From NCBI RefSeq assembly GCF_051859345.1, contig NZ_JBHYFV010000013.1, positions 1 to 64,000 on the forward strand: DNA of 64,000 nucleotides. Reading direction: 5' to 3'. This document shows, piece after piece, positions 42,208 to 51,273 of the stretch (its first letter is position 1; every line of letters begins with the position of its first letter). Made by a program: the position numbers and the translations under genes. The notes below the pieces were generated by a model that searched no databases, was not told the origin of the DNA, and saw only the letters and a list, made by a program, of their open reading frames with translations. This DNA comes from Marivita sp051859345. GTDB lineage: Bacteria > Pseudomonadota > Alphaproteobacteria > Rhodobacterales > Rhodobacteraceae.

Positions 42208-42238
42208 GCTTTCTCCGCGCGATGATCTGTTCGAAATG

Positions 42239-42775
42239 TCACACCGACATGTTGTTCAGCCATCCGTCAACCAGCGCGTCCAACCTGTCCCAATCCGTGT
42301 ATTCTCGGTCGCTATCCAGATCGACCTCGGGATCCTTGGCCGCGATGATCCTGCGCATGATGAACCTGCGGAACACGTCATAGCGTGACGGAGCATATGC
42401 ACCTGCCACCTGCGCCACGTCCCCCGGAGTCCAACCTGTGGCCTCACCGAATTCCGAAAGGATGGTGTCGAGTGTCCGCCAATCGTCGGCATCATGCCCG
42501 GCGGCCGCCAGGGATACGGAAATCATCAGCGATGGCATGTCGTTCAGGGTGTCCGCATGTTGCGCGGCAAAGCCAGACAATGCCTTCTGATAGTGTCCCG
42601 CATGCAGCGAGCCCGCCAGTATCACACCGTCGAACCGCGTCAGGTCCATCGTTTCCGCATCTGCCACGGGGGACAGTTCGATCATATGCCCCATGTCGAA
42701 AAGGCGATCCGCAATGTGACGGGCAATTTTTTGAGTCTGACCTTCGGTGGTCGCGTACCCAATGAACAGTTTCAT
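42239..42775 (-). CDS. HemG-like flavodoxin-domain protein
   Basis: A 178-residue flavodoxin-fold protein. The FMN phosphate loop TTEGQTQKIA is at residues 9-18, and FDGVILAGSLHAGHYQ (about 48-63) forms the second FMN loop. The C-terminus (EYTDWDRLDALVDGW) matches the end of HemG, the menaquinone-dependent protoporphyrinogen oxidase, and the length equals HemG. Rhodobacterales usually use other oxidases for this step, so the reaction is uncertain. SD GGAGAGG precedes ATG 42775. Converges with the PsiE-like gene 31 bases away. Confidence 0.75.
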   Translation of the reverse strand: MKLFIGYATTEGQTQKIARHIADRLFDMGHMIELSPVADAETMDLTRFDGVILAGSLHAGHYQKALSGFAAQHADTLNDMPSLMISVSLAAAGHDADDWRTLDTILSEFGEATGWTPGDVAQVAGAYAPSRYDVFRRFIMRRIIAAKDPEVDLDSDREYTDWDRLDALVDGWLNNMSV

Positions 42776-43060
42776 GGCCTCTCCCCTTGCTGCCAAAGTG
42801 CCACAACCCTGTGGCCCATCCAGACAGCCCGAGTTTATGACAGCGGGCACCTCCTTGCGTTGACCCATCGCAAAAACCGTTTCAGATCATGGAACTGGCG
42901 TGGTTTTGCATCTGCCGCGTATCAAGGCAGGGTGCATAGTGTCGCGCCACATCGTTCAATGCATACAGTTGAATACCGGTAAAATACTGAAATGTCTGGA
43001 AATTTCCTTTACTTGAATTGTTTGCGCGCCTAAGTCGTATCGAAATCCGAAAGACGACTC

Positions 43061-44359
43061 ATGTCCCCGATCGAAGACCATCCGCTGCGATATGCCCTCT
43101 CGAACGAGCTGCACGCGCGCCCGTTTCCGTCGCTCGAAGCGCCGTGTCGTGCCGTGTATCTGGCGCTGAAAAAGCCCAAGGCGGCCGCCGCGCGGGACAA
43201 GACGTTGGATCTGGATCATCTCAAGGCGCTCTTGGACCGGTACGGCACCGCGCATCCGCAACCAGGGGCGACGCATTTCTCGGGCCAGATCGGTCAGAAC
43301 ATGCTGAAATGGGAACAGCATACCGAATTCGTCACCTACACCGTGTTTCTGAACGGTGTCTCGGACCGCCCCTTTGATCCGGCGGATATGGACGTGTTTC
43401 CCGAAAGCTGGCTTGCCTCTGCGCCCGGTGTACGCATCACATCGGCCCTGATCCGGGTCGAGGAACGTCCCGACGAAGACACGATTTCGCAACATCTCTC
43501 GGACTGGTTCGTGCCCGAAAGCCTTGCTGTCAGCCGTGTTCTGGATGACGATGCCATCGTCGCGGGCGACTTTCGCATTGATCCGGCAGGGCACCTGCGC
43601 TTTGGCTGTTTCGTCAGCAACGGGATCGGTCGCCGTCGCGTCGGGCGGATCGTACAACGCCTGTGCGAGATCGAAACCTACAAGACCATGTCGATGCTGG
43701 GCTTCACCCGCGTGCGCGAACTGGGGCCGCGCATGGGCGAGATCGACAACGAACTCAACCTTCTGATGGCCGCCATGACCCAGGGTGACGGTCAGGAAGA
43801 AGACCGCCTGAAGTCATTGCTGGCGGTCTCGGCAGAGCTTGAAAGCCTGTCCGCCCAGACTTCGTTCCGGTTTGGCGCAACCGGCGCATACGAGGCGATT
43901 GTCGGACAGCGCGTGTCGGTCCTGCGCGAAGAACGCTTTCAGGGGCGGCAGACCTTTGCCGAATTCATGACCCGTCGTTATGATCCGGCGATGCGCACGG
44001 TCAAATCCGCCGAAAACCGGCTCTCGGCCATGGCCGCGCGGGCGGTGCGCGCCGGTGATCTGCTGCGCACGCGGGTCGAGGTGGCGCGGTCCGCGCAGAA
44101 CCAGCAATTGCTCGAGAGCATGAACCAGCGCGCCGACATGCAGCTGCGCCTGCAAAAGACGGTCGAAGGCCTGTCGGTTGTGGCGATCAGCTATTACGCG
44201 GTGTCGCTGGCGGGATACCTGCTGTATCCGGTCTCGGCGATGATGGACATCTCCAAAGGCGCGGTGACGGCGCTGGTCACGATCCCGGTTGTGCTCTTGG
44301 TCTGGTTTGCCATCCGCCGCATTCGCCGCGTGGTCGAACAGGATGGGCCTGACCTCTAG
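43061..44359 (+). CDS. DUF3422 family membrane protein
   Basis: A 432-residue protein of the DUF3422 family. The N-terminus HPLRYALSNELHARPFP is highly typical. The middle is alpha/beta with a long helical region, and two membrane helices lie near the C-terminus (about 370-390 and 397-417; SYYAVSLAGYLLYPV, AVTALVTIPVVLLVWF), with a basic end. The arrangement recalls CorA-like topology, but no GMN motif is seen. Function unknown. The upstream 285-base gap holds no gene that I can support. It converges on ppx across a perfect palindrome. Confidence 0.88.
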   Translation: MSPIEDHPLRYALSNELHARPFPSLEAPCRAVYLALKKPKAAAARDKTLDLDHLKALLDRYGTAHPQPGATHFSGQIGQNMLKWEQHTEFVTYTVFLNGVSDRPFDPADMDVFPESWLASAPGVRITSALIRVEERPDEDTISQHLSDWFVPESLAVSRVLDDDAIVAGDFRIDPAGHLRFGCFVSNGIGRRRVGRIVQRLCEIETYKTMSMLGFTRVRELGPRMGEIDNELNLLMAAMTQGDGQEEDRLKSLLAVSAELESLSAQTSFRFGATGAYEAIVGQRVSVLREERFQGRQTFAEFMTRRYDPAMRTVKSAENRLSAMAARAVRAGDLLRTRVEVARSAQNQQLLESMNQRADMQLRLQKTVEGLSVVAISYYAVSLAGYLLYPVSAMMDISKGAVTALVTIPVVLLVWFAIRRIRRVVEQDGPDL

Positions 44360-44381
44360 GGATGGCGTATTGGCCGTTGAC

Positions 44382-44399
44382 GTTTCCGTCGACGGAAAC
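44382..44399. repeat. Palindrome between DUF3422 gene and ppx
   Basis: GTTTCCG-TCGA-CGGAAAC, a perfect 18-bp palindrome with the TCGA centre, 22 bases after the DUF3422 stop and 11 before the ppx stop. A CCGGATGC segment follows it, recalling the one at 22636. Confidence 0.85.
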
Positions 44400-44410
44400 A
44401 ACCGGATGCT

Positions 44411-45958
44411 TCACCGCTTGATGAGAACCTCGGTTTCTGCCCCCAGCGATGACGCAAGGGACGCAAACCGCGCCTCGGCCACTTCCCCGTAAAGCGGCAC
44501 CGACGCCTTGGTCAGCTTCAGGCGCAACAGCTTCTTGCGCGGCTGCCATTCCAGCGCCGTGCCGTCCGCGCTTGCATCCGACATCCAGAGCATCGACCCG
44601 AAGCGCAGCGCCTTGCCGAGAACTTCGGCCTCCAGCGTCGCCTTTTCCGACAGCAGCCCTTCCAGATCCTCGAACCGCGTGCCCTCGCGCTTGTTCTTGT
44701 AGCGATGCAGCAGGGCCAGCCCCAGGAACACACGTTCGGAATGTTTCAACCCGCCAAGGTTGGCGCGTGTGGCGTTGTCGAAACAGGTCTCCGCGCGATA
44801 GTCCGGATGCGCGCGCCAGCTGACATCATGCAGCAGGCATGCCGCCTTGATCAGCCGCGTCCGCGCTGCATCGACACTTGAAAACAAGGGCGTGACAAAG
44901 CGATACAGTTTTTTGCCGAAACCCGGCAACCGCGCGTCTTTCGCCTCGGCAAAGCGGCATGCCTCGATCAGCGGATCGCGGTCCCTCAAATCCTGCGGCA
45001 TCTGTTCGTAGAGCAGCCCCTCGCGGATGCCATAACTTGATATCGCGATGTCCTTGGGCTTGAACGTCTGCACCAGCCGTTTGAGCACATCCACCGCGTA
45101 AGGCACAAGCTCCATACGGGCATTGGAAATGCCGCAGGCCTGGCGCAGTTCTTCAAGATCGCTGGACTTGATGAACTTCACGGTCTGGTTCACCGATTTC
45201 TTGTCCATCCGGTACTCGTGCAGCACATGCAACGGATAGCCGCGCCGATACATGTCGATCCGCGCAATCGCCCGCCAGGACCCGCCGACCAGGAACAACC
45301 GGTCGCGCTGTGGCCCCATATGCGTGACCAGCTTGTCCATCACCTCTTTGATGTGCAGGTCCCGGCCTTTCTGCCCACCCTTGAGGTCGCGCAATTTGAG
45401 CGGCCCGAGATTCGAGCTGATCCGCCGACCGACCCGGCCATCCGATATCTCGGCCAGTTCCATCGACGATCCGCCAATGTCGCACACCAGTCCATAGCTG
45501 CCCGGCCAGCCCAGCAACACACCCTGCGCCGACAGCCGCGCCTCTTCCTCGCCGCCGATCACCCAGATGCGCAACCCGGTCTCGCGCAGGACATCCTCGC
45601 GGAACTCCGGCCCATCCTCGGCCTCGCGCACCGCAGCGGTGGCAACGACGGACAGCGGCGGCAGGTCCATCCCCTCGGCGAGCGCCTGAAACCGCTTGAG
45701 CGCCTGCAACGCCCGGTCGCGACCTTCGGGATTGAGACGGCCCGTTTCGGACATGCCCGCGCCCAGGGCACACATGAGTTTCTCGTTGTAGAAATAGGCC
45801 GGGGACCGCGCCGCGCCGTCAAAGACAACCAGTCGGACAGAGTTCGACCCAATGTCGATCACACCCACACGCGACAGCGCGCGTGCCTTCGGATCGTTGA
45901 ACAGGGGGCGGTCAAAGGGGCCCAACGTGTCGTGTTCGGCGTCTGAGGAACCGTCCAT
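44411..45958 (-). CDS. ppx: Exopolyphosphatase (Ppx/GppA family)
   Basis: A 515-residue phosphatase of the ASKHA fold that shortens polyphosphate or converts pppGpp. GVIDIGSNSVRLVVFDG (about residues 32-48) is the phosphate 1 loop, EEARLSAQG and LVCDIGGSSMELAEI (about 158-172) follow, and the C-terminal half has an HD-like helical domain (ACLLHDVSWRAHPDYR). Start ATG 45958. In related genomes ppk and ppx are neighbours; here a panE-like gene on the other strand lies between them, so ppx needs its own promoter in the 187-base gap 45959-46145. Confidence 0.92.
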   Translation of the reverse strand: MDGSSDAEHDTLGPFDRPLFNDPKARALSRVGVIDIGSNSVRLVVFDGAARSPAYFYNEKLMCALGAGMSETGRLNPEGRDRALQALKRFQALAEGMDLPPLSVVATAAVREAEDGPEFREDVLRETGLRIWVIGGEEEARLSAQGVLLGWPGSYGLVCDIGGSSMELAEISDGRVGRRISSNLGPLKLRDLKGGQKGRDLHIKEVMDKLVTHMGPQRDRLFLVGGSWRAIARIDMYRRGYPLHVLHEYRMDKKSVNQTVKFIKSSDLEELRQACGISNARMELVPYAVDVLKRLVQTFKPKDIAISSYGIREGLLYEQMPQDLRDRDPLIEACRFAEAKDARLPGFGKKLYRFVTPLFSSVDAARTRLIKAACLLHDVSWRAHPDYRAETCFDNATRANLGGLKHSERVFLGLALLHRYKNKREGTRFEDLEGLLSEKATLEAEVLGKALRFGSMLWMSDASADGTALEWQPRKKLLRLKLTKASVPLYGEVAEARFASLASSLGAETEVLIKR

Positions 45959-46145
45959 GAGGCCTCCTGATCAAGTTGCGCGCACCGTGTCAAAGCAGGA
46001 GGGGAAGGTCAAGAAAACAAGGCTTGGAAAAGCCCGTCCCCTGATGCCCCAGACGCGTCTGTGGGTCAACATAGGGCTTTCGGACCCAAAGGATATCGTC
46101 CATCTTGCCCCCGGCAACGGTCAAGGCAACAGGGAGACGCAAGAG

Positions 46146-47063
46146 ATGCGTATTGCAACCATGGCAACGGGCGGGATCGGAGGATTTCTGGCCGTCAAAC
46201 TGGCCAATGACGGGCACAGCGTGGCCACCATTGCACGCGGGGCACATCTTGGGGCGATCCGCGACAAGGGCCTGACGCTGGACGGCGCAACCGGTGTCGA
46301 AACCTGCCGTCCGGAGATCGCAACCGACCGCCCCGACGAGGTCGGTCCAGTGGATGCCATCATCTTCGGCGTCAAGGGGGACGGGCTTGAAGCAGCGGCG
46401 CGCGCCTGCCTGCCGATGATCGGCCCGGACACCGTGGTTGTTCCGTTCCTCAACGGGGTCGAGGCGTCGGACCGCCTGATCCGGATTCTGCCCGAACACA
46501 ACGTGGCCAACGGCGTCGCGCGGGTGTCCACAACCATTTCCGCGCCCGGAGTGATCACGCAAACCGGGGCGTTCAACTCCTTCATCTTTGCCGAACGCGA
46601 CAGCCGACCCTCGGCGCGCATCGACGCGCTGCGCGACGCCATCACCGCCGCTGGATCGTCTGCACCCCCAACCGATGACATCGTCAGGGAACTCTGGTCG
46701 AAATTCGCCCTGTTTGCGGCGCTCTCCGGGGTGACGGCGGCGGGGCGCTGCACGATTGGCGATGTCCGGAACATCCCGCAGCTTGAAAGCCTGTTCAAAC
46801 GGGCGTTGTCGGAAATCGTCGCGATTGGCCGGGCCTTCGGGGTCGAGCTGGATGTCGATATCGAAGAACAGGTCTGGTCCAGCATGCAAGGCTTCCCGCC
46901 AGAGGGGCGCGCCTCCACGGCGATTGACCTGGAAAAGGGTCGTCCCCTGGAAATCGAATGGGTGTCCGGGGCCGCGACCCGTCTTGCCGCTCAGATGGGG
47001 ATCGACGCGCCGGTCAACAGCGCACTCTATGCCATCCTCTTGCCCCATAAACACGGGCGCTGA
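46146..47063 (+). CDS. Ketopantoate reductase family protein
   Basis: A 305-residue NADP-binding oxidoreductase of the PanE/ApbA family (2-dehydropantoate to pantoate). The Rossmann start MRIATMATGGIGGFLAVKL has the glycine pattern, VDAIIFGVKGDGLE and FLNGVEASDRL follow, and ELWSKFALFAALSG carries the catalytic lysine of the family. The C-terminal helical domain is complete. The family includes many non-pantoate members, so I leave out a symbol. It is inserted on the plus strand between ppk1 and ppx, and ends at a palindrome pair facing ppk1. Confidence 0.85.
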   Translation: MRIATMATGGIGGFLAVKLANDGHSVATIARGAHLGAIRDKGLTLDGATGVETCRPEIATDRPDEVGPVDAIIFGVKGDGLEAAARACLPMIGPDTVVVPFLNGVEASDRLIRILPEHNVANGVARVSTTISAPGVITQTGAFNSFIFAERDSRPSARIDALRDAITAAGSSAPPTDDIVRELWSKFALFAALSGVTAAGRCTIGDVRNIPQLESLFKRALSEIVAIGRAFGVELDVDIEEQVWSSMQGFPPEGRASTAIDLEKGRPLEIEWVSGAATRLAAQMGIDAPVNSALYAILLPHKHGR

Positions 47064-47106
47064 CCGGCTTTTGCAAAAGCCGGACAAGACCTTTGCAAAG
47101 GTCTTG
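47064..47106. repeat. Palindrome pair between panE-like gene and ppk1
   Basis: A 20-bp palindrome (CCGGCTTT-TGCA-AAAGCCGG, 47064-47083) and, one base later, a 22-bp palindrome (arms CAAGACCTT and AAGGTCTTG around TGCA, 47085-47106). Both perfect; the first begins right after the stop codon. Centre is TGCA rather than TCGA. Confidence 0.9.
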
Positions 47107-47111
47107 CCGCC

Positions 47112-49289
47112 CTATTCCTCGGTATGGGTCAGTTTGGGAACATCGGATGCGCCCGCCGACCCGCGACCCGACAGCGACGGGTTCTCCATGAAGAACCGAT
47201 GGCAGTTGAACGCAAACGCACCCTCATCCCAGGTGGTGCGCACAAACGCGCCATCGGGCTGCATGATCCAGCTTTGCGCCACATCCGCCAGGTTGGCCGC
47301 CATGATCTGGCTGACGATCTGGGCCTTGACCGTGGCGTTCTCGATCTCGACCAGCGTTTCGACCCGGCGGGTCAGGTTGCGGCCCATCCAGTCGGCGGAC
47401 GACATGAACACCCGTGCTTTCTTGTGCGGCAACCCATGGCCATTGCCGAAACAGATGATGCGCGAATGCTCGAGGAACCGCCCGACGATGGACTTGACGC
47501 GGATGTTCTCGCTCAGCCCCTTGACCCCCGGTCGCACGCCGCAGATGCCACGGATCACGCAGTCGATCTTTACCCCGGCTTCGGAGGCGGCATAAAGCGC
47601 GTCGATCATGTCCGGTTCGATCAGCGAATTCATCTTGAGCCAGATCTGCGCCGGTTTGCCCGCGCGGGCATGGCTTGCCTCGGCTTCGATCATTTCCAGC
47701 ATCTTGGGCTTGAGCGAATGCGGCGAGATGCTCAGGTTCTCAAGCCCGTCCGGCAGGGCGTATCCCGACAGGTAGTTGAACACCTTGGTTGCGTCCCGGC
47801 CCAAGGGGGCATCGCAGGTGAAAAAGCTCAGATCGGTGTAGATCGTGGCGGTGATCGGGTGGTAATTGCCAGTGCCGTAATGCGTGTAGGTGACCAGCTT
47901 GGTGCCTTCGCGGCGCACCACGATGGAAATCTTGGCGTGGGTCTTCCAATCCAGAAACCCGTAGACCACATGCGCGCCCGACCGTTCAAGACGCCGCGAC
48001 TGGCGGATGTTGGCGGCCTCGTCGAACCGGGCTTTCAGCTCGACCAGGGCGGTCACCGACTTGCCGTCCTCCGCCGCCTCGCACAGCGCGGCCACGATGG
48101 GCGATTGGCGCGACGTGCGGTACAGCGTCTGCTTGATCGCCACCACATCCGGATCGCGCGCCGCCTGCGCCAGGAACCGCACCACCATGTCAAAGGTCTC
48201 GTAGGGGTGGTGCAGCAGCATGTCCTTCTGCTTGATCGCCTCGAACATGTCGCCATCGAAATCCTGCACCCGTTCGGGCACGCGCGGGGTAAAAAGGGGC
48301 CAAAGCAGGTCGGGTCGGCTGTCCAGCACAAGTTCCTTGAGGTCGGCCGCACCGATCATGCCGGTCAGTTCGATCACATCGTCTTCGCGGACCCGCAATT
48401 CGCGCATCACCGTATCGCGCAGACCCTTTGACGACGACCCCGCCGAAATCGTCAGGCGCACGACCTCGCCGCGCCGCCGCCGCTTCAGGGCGACCTCGAA
48501 TTCGCGCACAAGGTCTTCGGCTTCGTCCTCGACTTCGATATCGCTGTCGCGCAGCACCCGGAATCCGAAATGATCGCGCAGCTTGTAGCCCGGAAACAGC
48601 CGGTCAAAATGCAGCAGCAACACATCTTCAAGAAAGATGAACCGATCCGCGCCGTCATTCGAGGGCAGGGCGATGAAGCGATCCACCTGCGCGGGGATCG
48701 GTAACAGCGCCTGCAGACTGGTCTTGTCCTTGCGCCGTTCCAGTTGCAGGGCAAGACAATAGCCATTGTTGGCGATGAACGGAAACGGGTGCGCCGGGTC
48801 GATGGCAAGGGGGGACAGCACCGGGAACACCTGGTTCAGGAACACGTCTTCCAGAAAGGTCAGGTCCACCTCGCCCAACCCGTCACGCGACAGGATGGAT
48901 ATGCCTTCGGCTTCCATCTTTTGCCGCAGATCGGCCAGCACCCGCTGTTGCGACGCCATCAGCTTGCGCGCATCTTCGTTGATCAGCACAAGCTGTTCGG
49001 CCGGGGTCAGCCCATCGTCGGCGGGTGTGACATTGCCAGCCTGCGCCAGTTCCCGCAGTCCAGCCACGCGCACGGTGTAGAATTCGTCCAGATTGTTTGC
49101 CGAGATCGACAGGAACCGCAGCCGCTCGAGCAAGGGCACACGCGGGTTCTCCGCCTCTTCAAGAACACGCCAGTTGAAGCCCAGCCACGACATTTCGCGA
49201 TTGAAGAAACGCCCTGGTCCGGTCAGGTCGAGATCGGGCAGGGTTGTCGGTTCGGGGCGGGGGGCGTTCAGGAAATCGGCACTGTTCAT
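47112..49289 (-). CDS. ppk: Polyphosphate kinase 1
   Basis: A 725-residue PPK1 that polymerises the gamma-phosphate of ATP into polyphosphate. The N-terminal domain has RFFNREMSWLGFNWRVLEEA, the head domain AIDPAHPFPFIANNG, and the C1/C2 catalytic domains THYGTGNYHPITA with the autophosphorylated His in TYTHYG, and MNSLIEPDMIDALYAASEAG. ADLVELKARFDEAANI is near residue 405 as ALVELKARFDE. Length is normal. It lies downstream of hdaA on the same strand (67 bases), a conserved alphaproteobacterial arrangement. Its 3' end meets a palindrome pair. Confidence 0.95.
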   Translation of the reverse strand: MNSADFLNAPRPEPTTLPDLDLTGPGRFFNREMSWLGFNWRVLEEAENPRVPLLERLRFLSISANNLDEFYTVRVAGLRELAQAGNVTPADDGLTPAEQLVLINEDARKLMASQQRVLADLRQKMEAEGISILSRDGLGEVDLTFLEDVFLNQVFPVLSPLAIDPAHPFPFIANNGYCLALQLERRKDKTSLQALLPIPAQVDRFIALPSNDGADRFIFLEDVLLLHFDRLFPGYKLRDHFGFRVLRDSDIEVEDEAEDLVREFEVALKRRRRGEVVRLTISAGSSSKGLRDTVMRELRVREDDVIELTGMIGAADLKELVLDSRPDLLWPLFTPRVPERVQDFDGDMFEAIKQKDMLLHHPYETFDMVVRFLAQAARDPDVVAIKQTLYRTSRQSPIVAALCEAAEDGKSVTALVELKARFDEAANIRQSRRLERSGAHVVYGFLDWKTHAKISIVVRREGTKLVTYTHYGTGNYHPITATIYTDLSFFTCDAPLGRDATKVFNYLSGYALPDGLENLSISPHSLKPKMLEMIEAEASHARAGKPAQIWLKMNSLIEPDMIDALYAASEAGVKIDCVIRGICGVRPGVKGLSENIRVKSIVGRFLEHSRIICFGNGHGLPHKKARVFMSSADWMGRNLTRRVETLVEIENATVKAQIVSQIMAANLADVAQSWIMQPDGAFVRTTWDEGAFAFNCHRFFMENPSLSGRGSAGASDVPKLTHTEE

Positions 49290-49356
49290 GGGCGTCCCTT
49301 AGCTGTGGCGCGTGACAGATTGGTGACATCCCGTGTCAGGACATCGCTGCAAGCCC

Positions 49357-50052
49357 CTAGTCTGACGCGTTTTCCTCGGGGAATTCAAGATCGGCCAGCG
49401 CGCTGCGGGCAAGTGTCCGCGTCACCCCTTTGGGTGTGCCCAGCGCTTCGGTGTCGAGATGCGCCACAACCTGCCCGGCGGCCTCGAAGGACCGGGGCAT
49501 CCAGCGCACCAGGTAGGGGATCACATCCGCCATCGGCACGATCTGGCGATCCGCAAACAGCTTGGCCAGAACTGCGGACAGCAGGATATCATCCGGCAGC
49601 GCCATCTTGGCCACGGTGGTGCCAGACATCCGGCTTGCCAGATCAGGCAGGTTCAACCCCCATGCCGACGGAGGCCGCGTGGCGGTCAGAAGGATCGAAT
49701 GCCCGTTGGCGAGAACAAGGTTGTGCAGATGGAACAGCGCCCGCTCGGCCGCGTCATGGCCCGCGATCTGCTCCACATCCTCGACACAGATGGGCTGGTC
49801 CGCCAGCGTCGGCACATCACCCCCCGCGATGTCGAGCGCCGAGACCATCTGCCCGCCGCTTTCGGTACACCAGACATGCGCCAGATGGGTCTTGCCCGAT
49901 CCGCGCGGACCCACCAGCACCAGCTTGCCATTGGGCCAGTTCGGCCAGGTGTCCACCAGACCCAGCGCCACGGCGTTGCTGTGGGTGACGTAAAAGTCCC
50001 CCCGCCCCAGCGCGGGCCGCGCCGGAATGTCGAATTTCAGTTGCAGGGACAT
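49357..50052 (-). CDS. hdaA: DnaA-related replication regulator HdaA
   Basis: A 231-residue AAA+ protein lacking the DNA-binding domain of DnaA, the alphaproteobacterial counterpart of E. coli Hda, which promotes ATP hydrolysis on DnaA to prevent re-initiation. The Walker A is GPRGSGKTHLAHVW (about residues 48-61), the Walker B-like stretch is ICVEDVEQIAG, and a sensor-like LTATRPPSAW is seen. The N-terminal QLKFDIP recalls the clamp-binding motif of Hda proteins. It abuts the AI-2E permease gene with no spacing and precedes ppk1. Confidence 0.88.
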   Translation of the reverse strand: MSLQLKFDIPARPALGRGDFYVTHSNAVALGLVDTWPNWPNGKLVLVGPRGSGKTHLAHVWCTESGGQMVSALDIAGGDVPTLADQPICVEDVEQIAGHDAAERALFHLHNLVLANGHSILLTATRPPSAWGLNLPDLASRMSGTTVAKMALPDDILLSAVLAKLFADRQIVPMADVIPYLVRWMPRSFEAAGQVVAHLDTEALGTPKGVTRTLARSALADLEFPEENASD

Positions 50053-51120
50053 TTATTCGCCGTCCTGATCACTCAACCCGCGATAAAGGCGGCTTTGAAG
50101 ATATTGGTTTGCGGCGAACCGGGCAATCACGCCAAGCGCCGCGGCGACGGGAACCGCCACCAGCATCCCGACAAACCCGAACAGGGTGCCGAAGATCGAC
50201 AGCGCAAATATCAGCCAGACCGGGTGCAGCCCCACCGACGACCCCACCAGCTTGGGCGTCAGCACGTTGCCCTCGATCACTTGTCCCAGCACAAACACAC
50301 CGGCCACCAGCCCGATGGAGAGCCAGTCGCCCCAGAACTGGAACAGGGCCAGACCGATGGCCAATGCGCCGCCGATCAGCGCGCCAAGATAGGGAATGAA
50401 CGTCACCAGCCCGGCGACAAACCCCACCACCAGCCCGAACTGCAGCCCGATCAGCATCAGCGCCACGGCGTAATAGGTGCCAAGGATGATGCAGACGGTT
50501 CCCATGCCGCGAATGAAACTGGCCAGCGTCCGGTCAATATCCGCCGCCAGCTTGCGGATGGTCGGCGCATGATCGCGCGGCAGCATCTCGTCGATGCGGG
50601 CCACCATGTTGTCCCAGTCCAGCAGAAGGTACACCGCCACCACCGGCACGATCACGAACAGCATCACGATATTGATGATGCCCGCAGCCGAGCTCAGCAC
50701 TGTATTGAGCAATTCTCCGCCGCGCGACTGGATGGTTTCCCCGATCGACACCAGCGATTGCCGCAACGGGCTTTCGGTGTCCATGATGTCGGGGAATCGC
50801 GCGATCAGAAAATCGCGCAGATTGGCGAACAGGGTCGGGGCCACATCGAACAGGTCGAGCGCCTGATTGACCAGCGACGGAATCACCCACAAGAGCAGAA
50901 GCACAAACGCGACCATCCCGATCACGGTAATGATGGCCGTGGCCGCCACCCGGCTACAGCCCATCCGTTCCAGACGGTCCGCCACCGGATCAAGGAAATA
51001 GGCAATCGCCCCACCCAGAACAAAGGGCAAAAGCACGTCGCCAAGGAACCACAGCACCACCGCAAAGGCGACTGCCGCAATCCCCCAGTATTTCACCTGC
51101 TCCCGCGCGGGAAGTGCCAT
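50053..51120 (-). CDS. AI-2E family (PerM-like) transporter
   Basis: A 355-residue inner-membrane protein with about eight helices. FLLGGAIAYFLDPVADRLERMG-type wording early (LGGAIAYFLDPVADRLE), IIVTGMVAFVLL-like helices, and the C-terminal LGQVIEGNVLTPKLVGSSVGLHP are those of the AI-2E transporter family (PF01594). Members have been linked to autoinducer-2 export or to sodium/proton exchange; the role here is unknown. Its stop abuts the hdaA start, so the pair is co-transcribed. Upstream lie two hairpins at 51191-51229. Confidence 0.9.
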   Translation of the reverse strand: MALPAREQVKYWGIAAVAFAVVLWFLGDVLLPFVLGGAIAYFLDPVADRLERMGCSRVAATAIITVIGMVAFVLLLLWVIPSLVNQALDLFDVAPTLFANLRDFLIARFPDIMDTESPLRQSLVSIGETIQSRGGELLNTVLSSAAGIINIVMLFVIVPVVAVYLLLDWDNMVARIDEMLPRDHAPTIRKLAADIDRTLASFIRGMGTVCIILGTYYAVALMLIGLQFGLVVGFVAGLVTFIPYLGALIGGALAIGLALFQFWGDWLSIGLVAGVFVLGQVIEGNVLTPKLVGSSVGLHPVWLIFALSIFGTLFGFVGMLVAVPVAAALGVIARFAANQYLQSRLYRGLSDQDGE

Positions 51121-51190
51121 CTTGTCCGCCCTTGTGACCTGTCCCCTACATCGCTCGTGTCGCGCAGGGTTTCAAGCGAAAGGCGCGCAC

Positions 51191-51229
51191 GATGCGTCAA
51201 CGCATCAACGTTTTGCGATCCCGCAAAAC
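51191..51229. repeat. Two hairpins after the ADP-ribosylglycohydrolase gene
   Basis: GATGCG-TCAA-CGCATC (51191-51206) and GTTTTGCG-atcc-CGCAAAAC (51210-51229), perfect stems, no T-run. They lie in the 153-base gap before the AI-2E gene, on the 3' side of the glycohydrolase gene. Confidence 0.75.
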
Positions 51230-51273
51230 CCCGCGTCCCTGTCCGCCGGGACGACACAGAAACCGTCCCCTGC

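Noticed and set aside
42776..43060. 285-base gap searched for a small gene or RNA
   Set aside because: No start with a ribosome site, no hairpin set and no tRNA-like fold found; probably the divergent promoter region of the HemG-like and DUF3422 genes.
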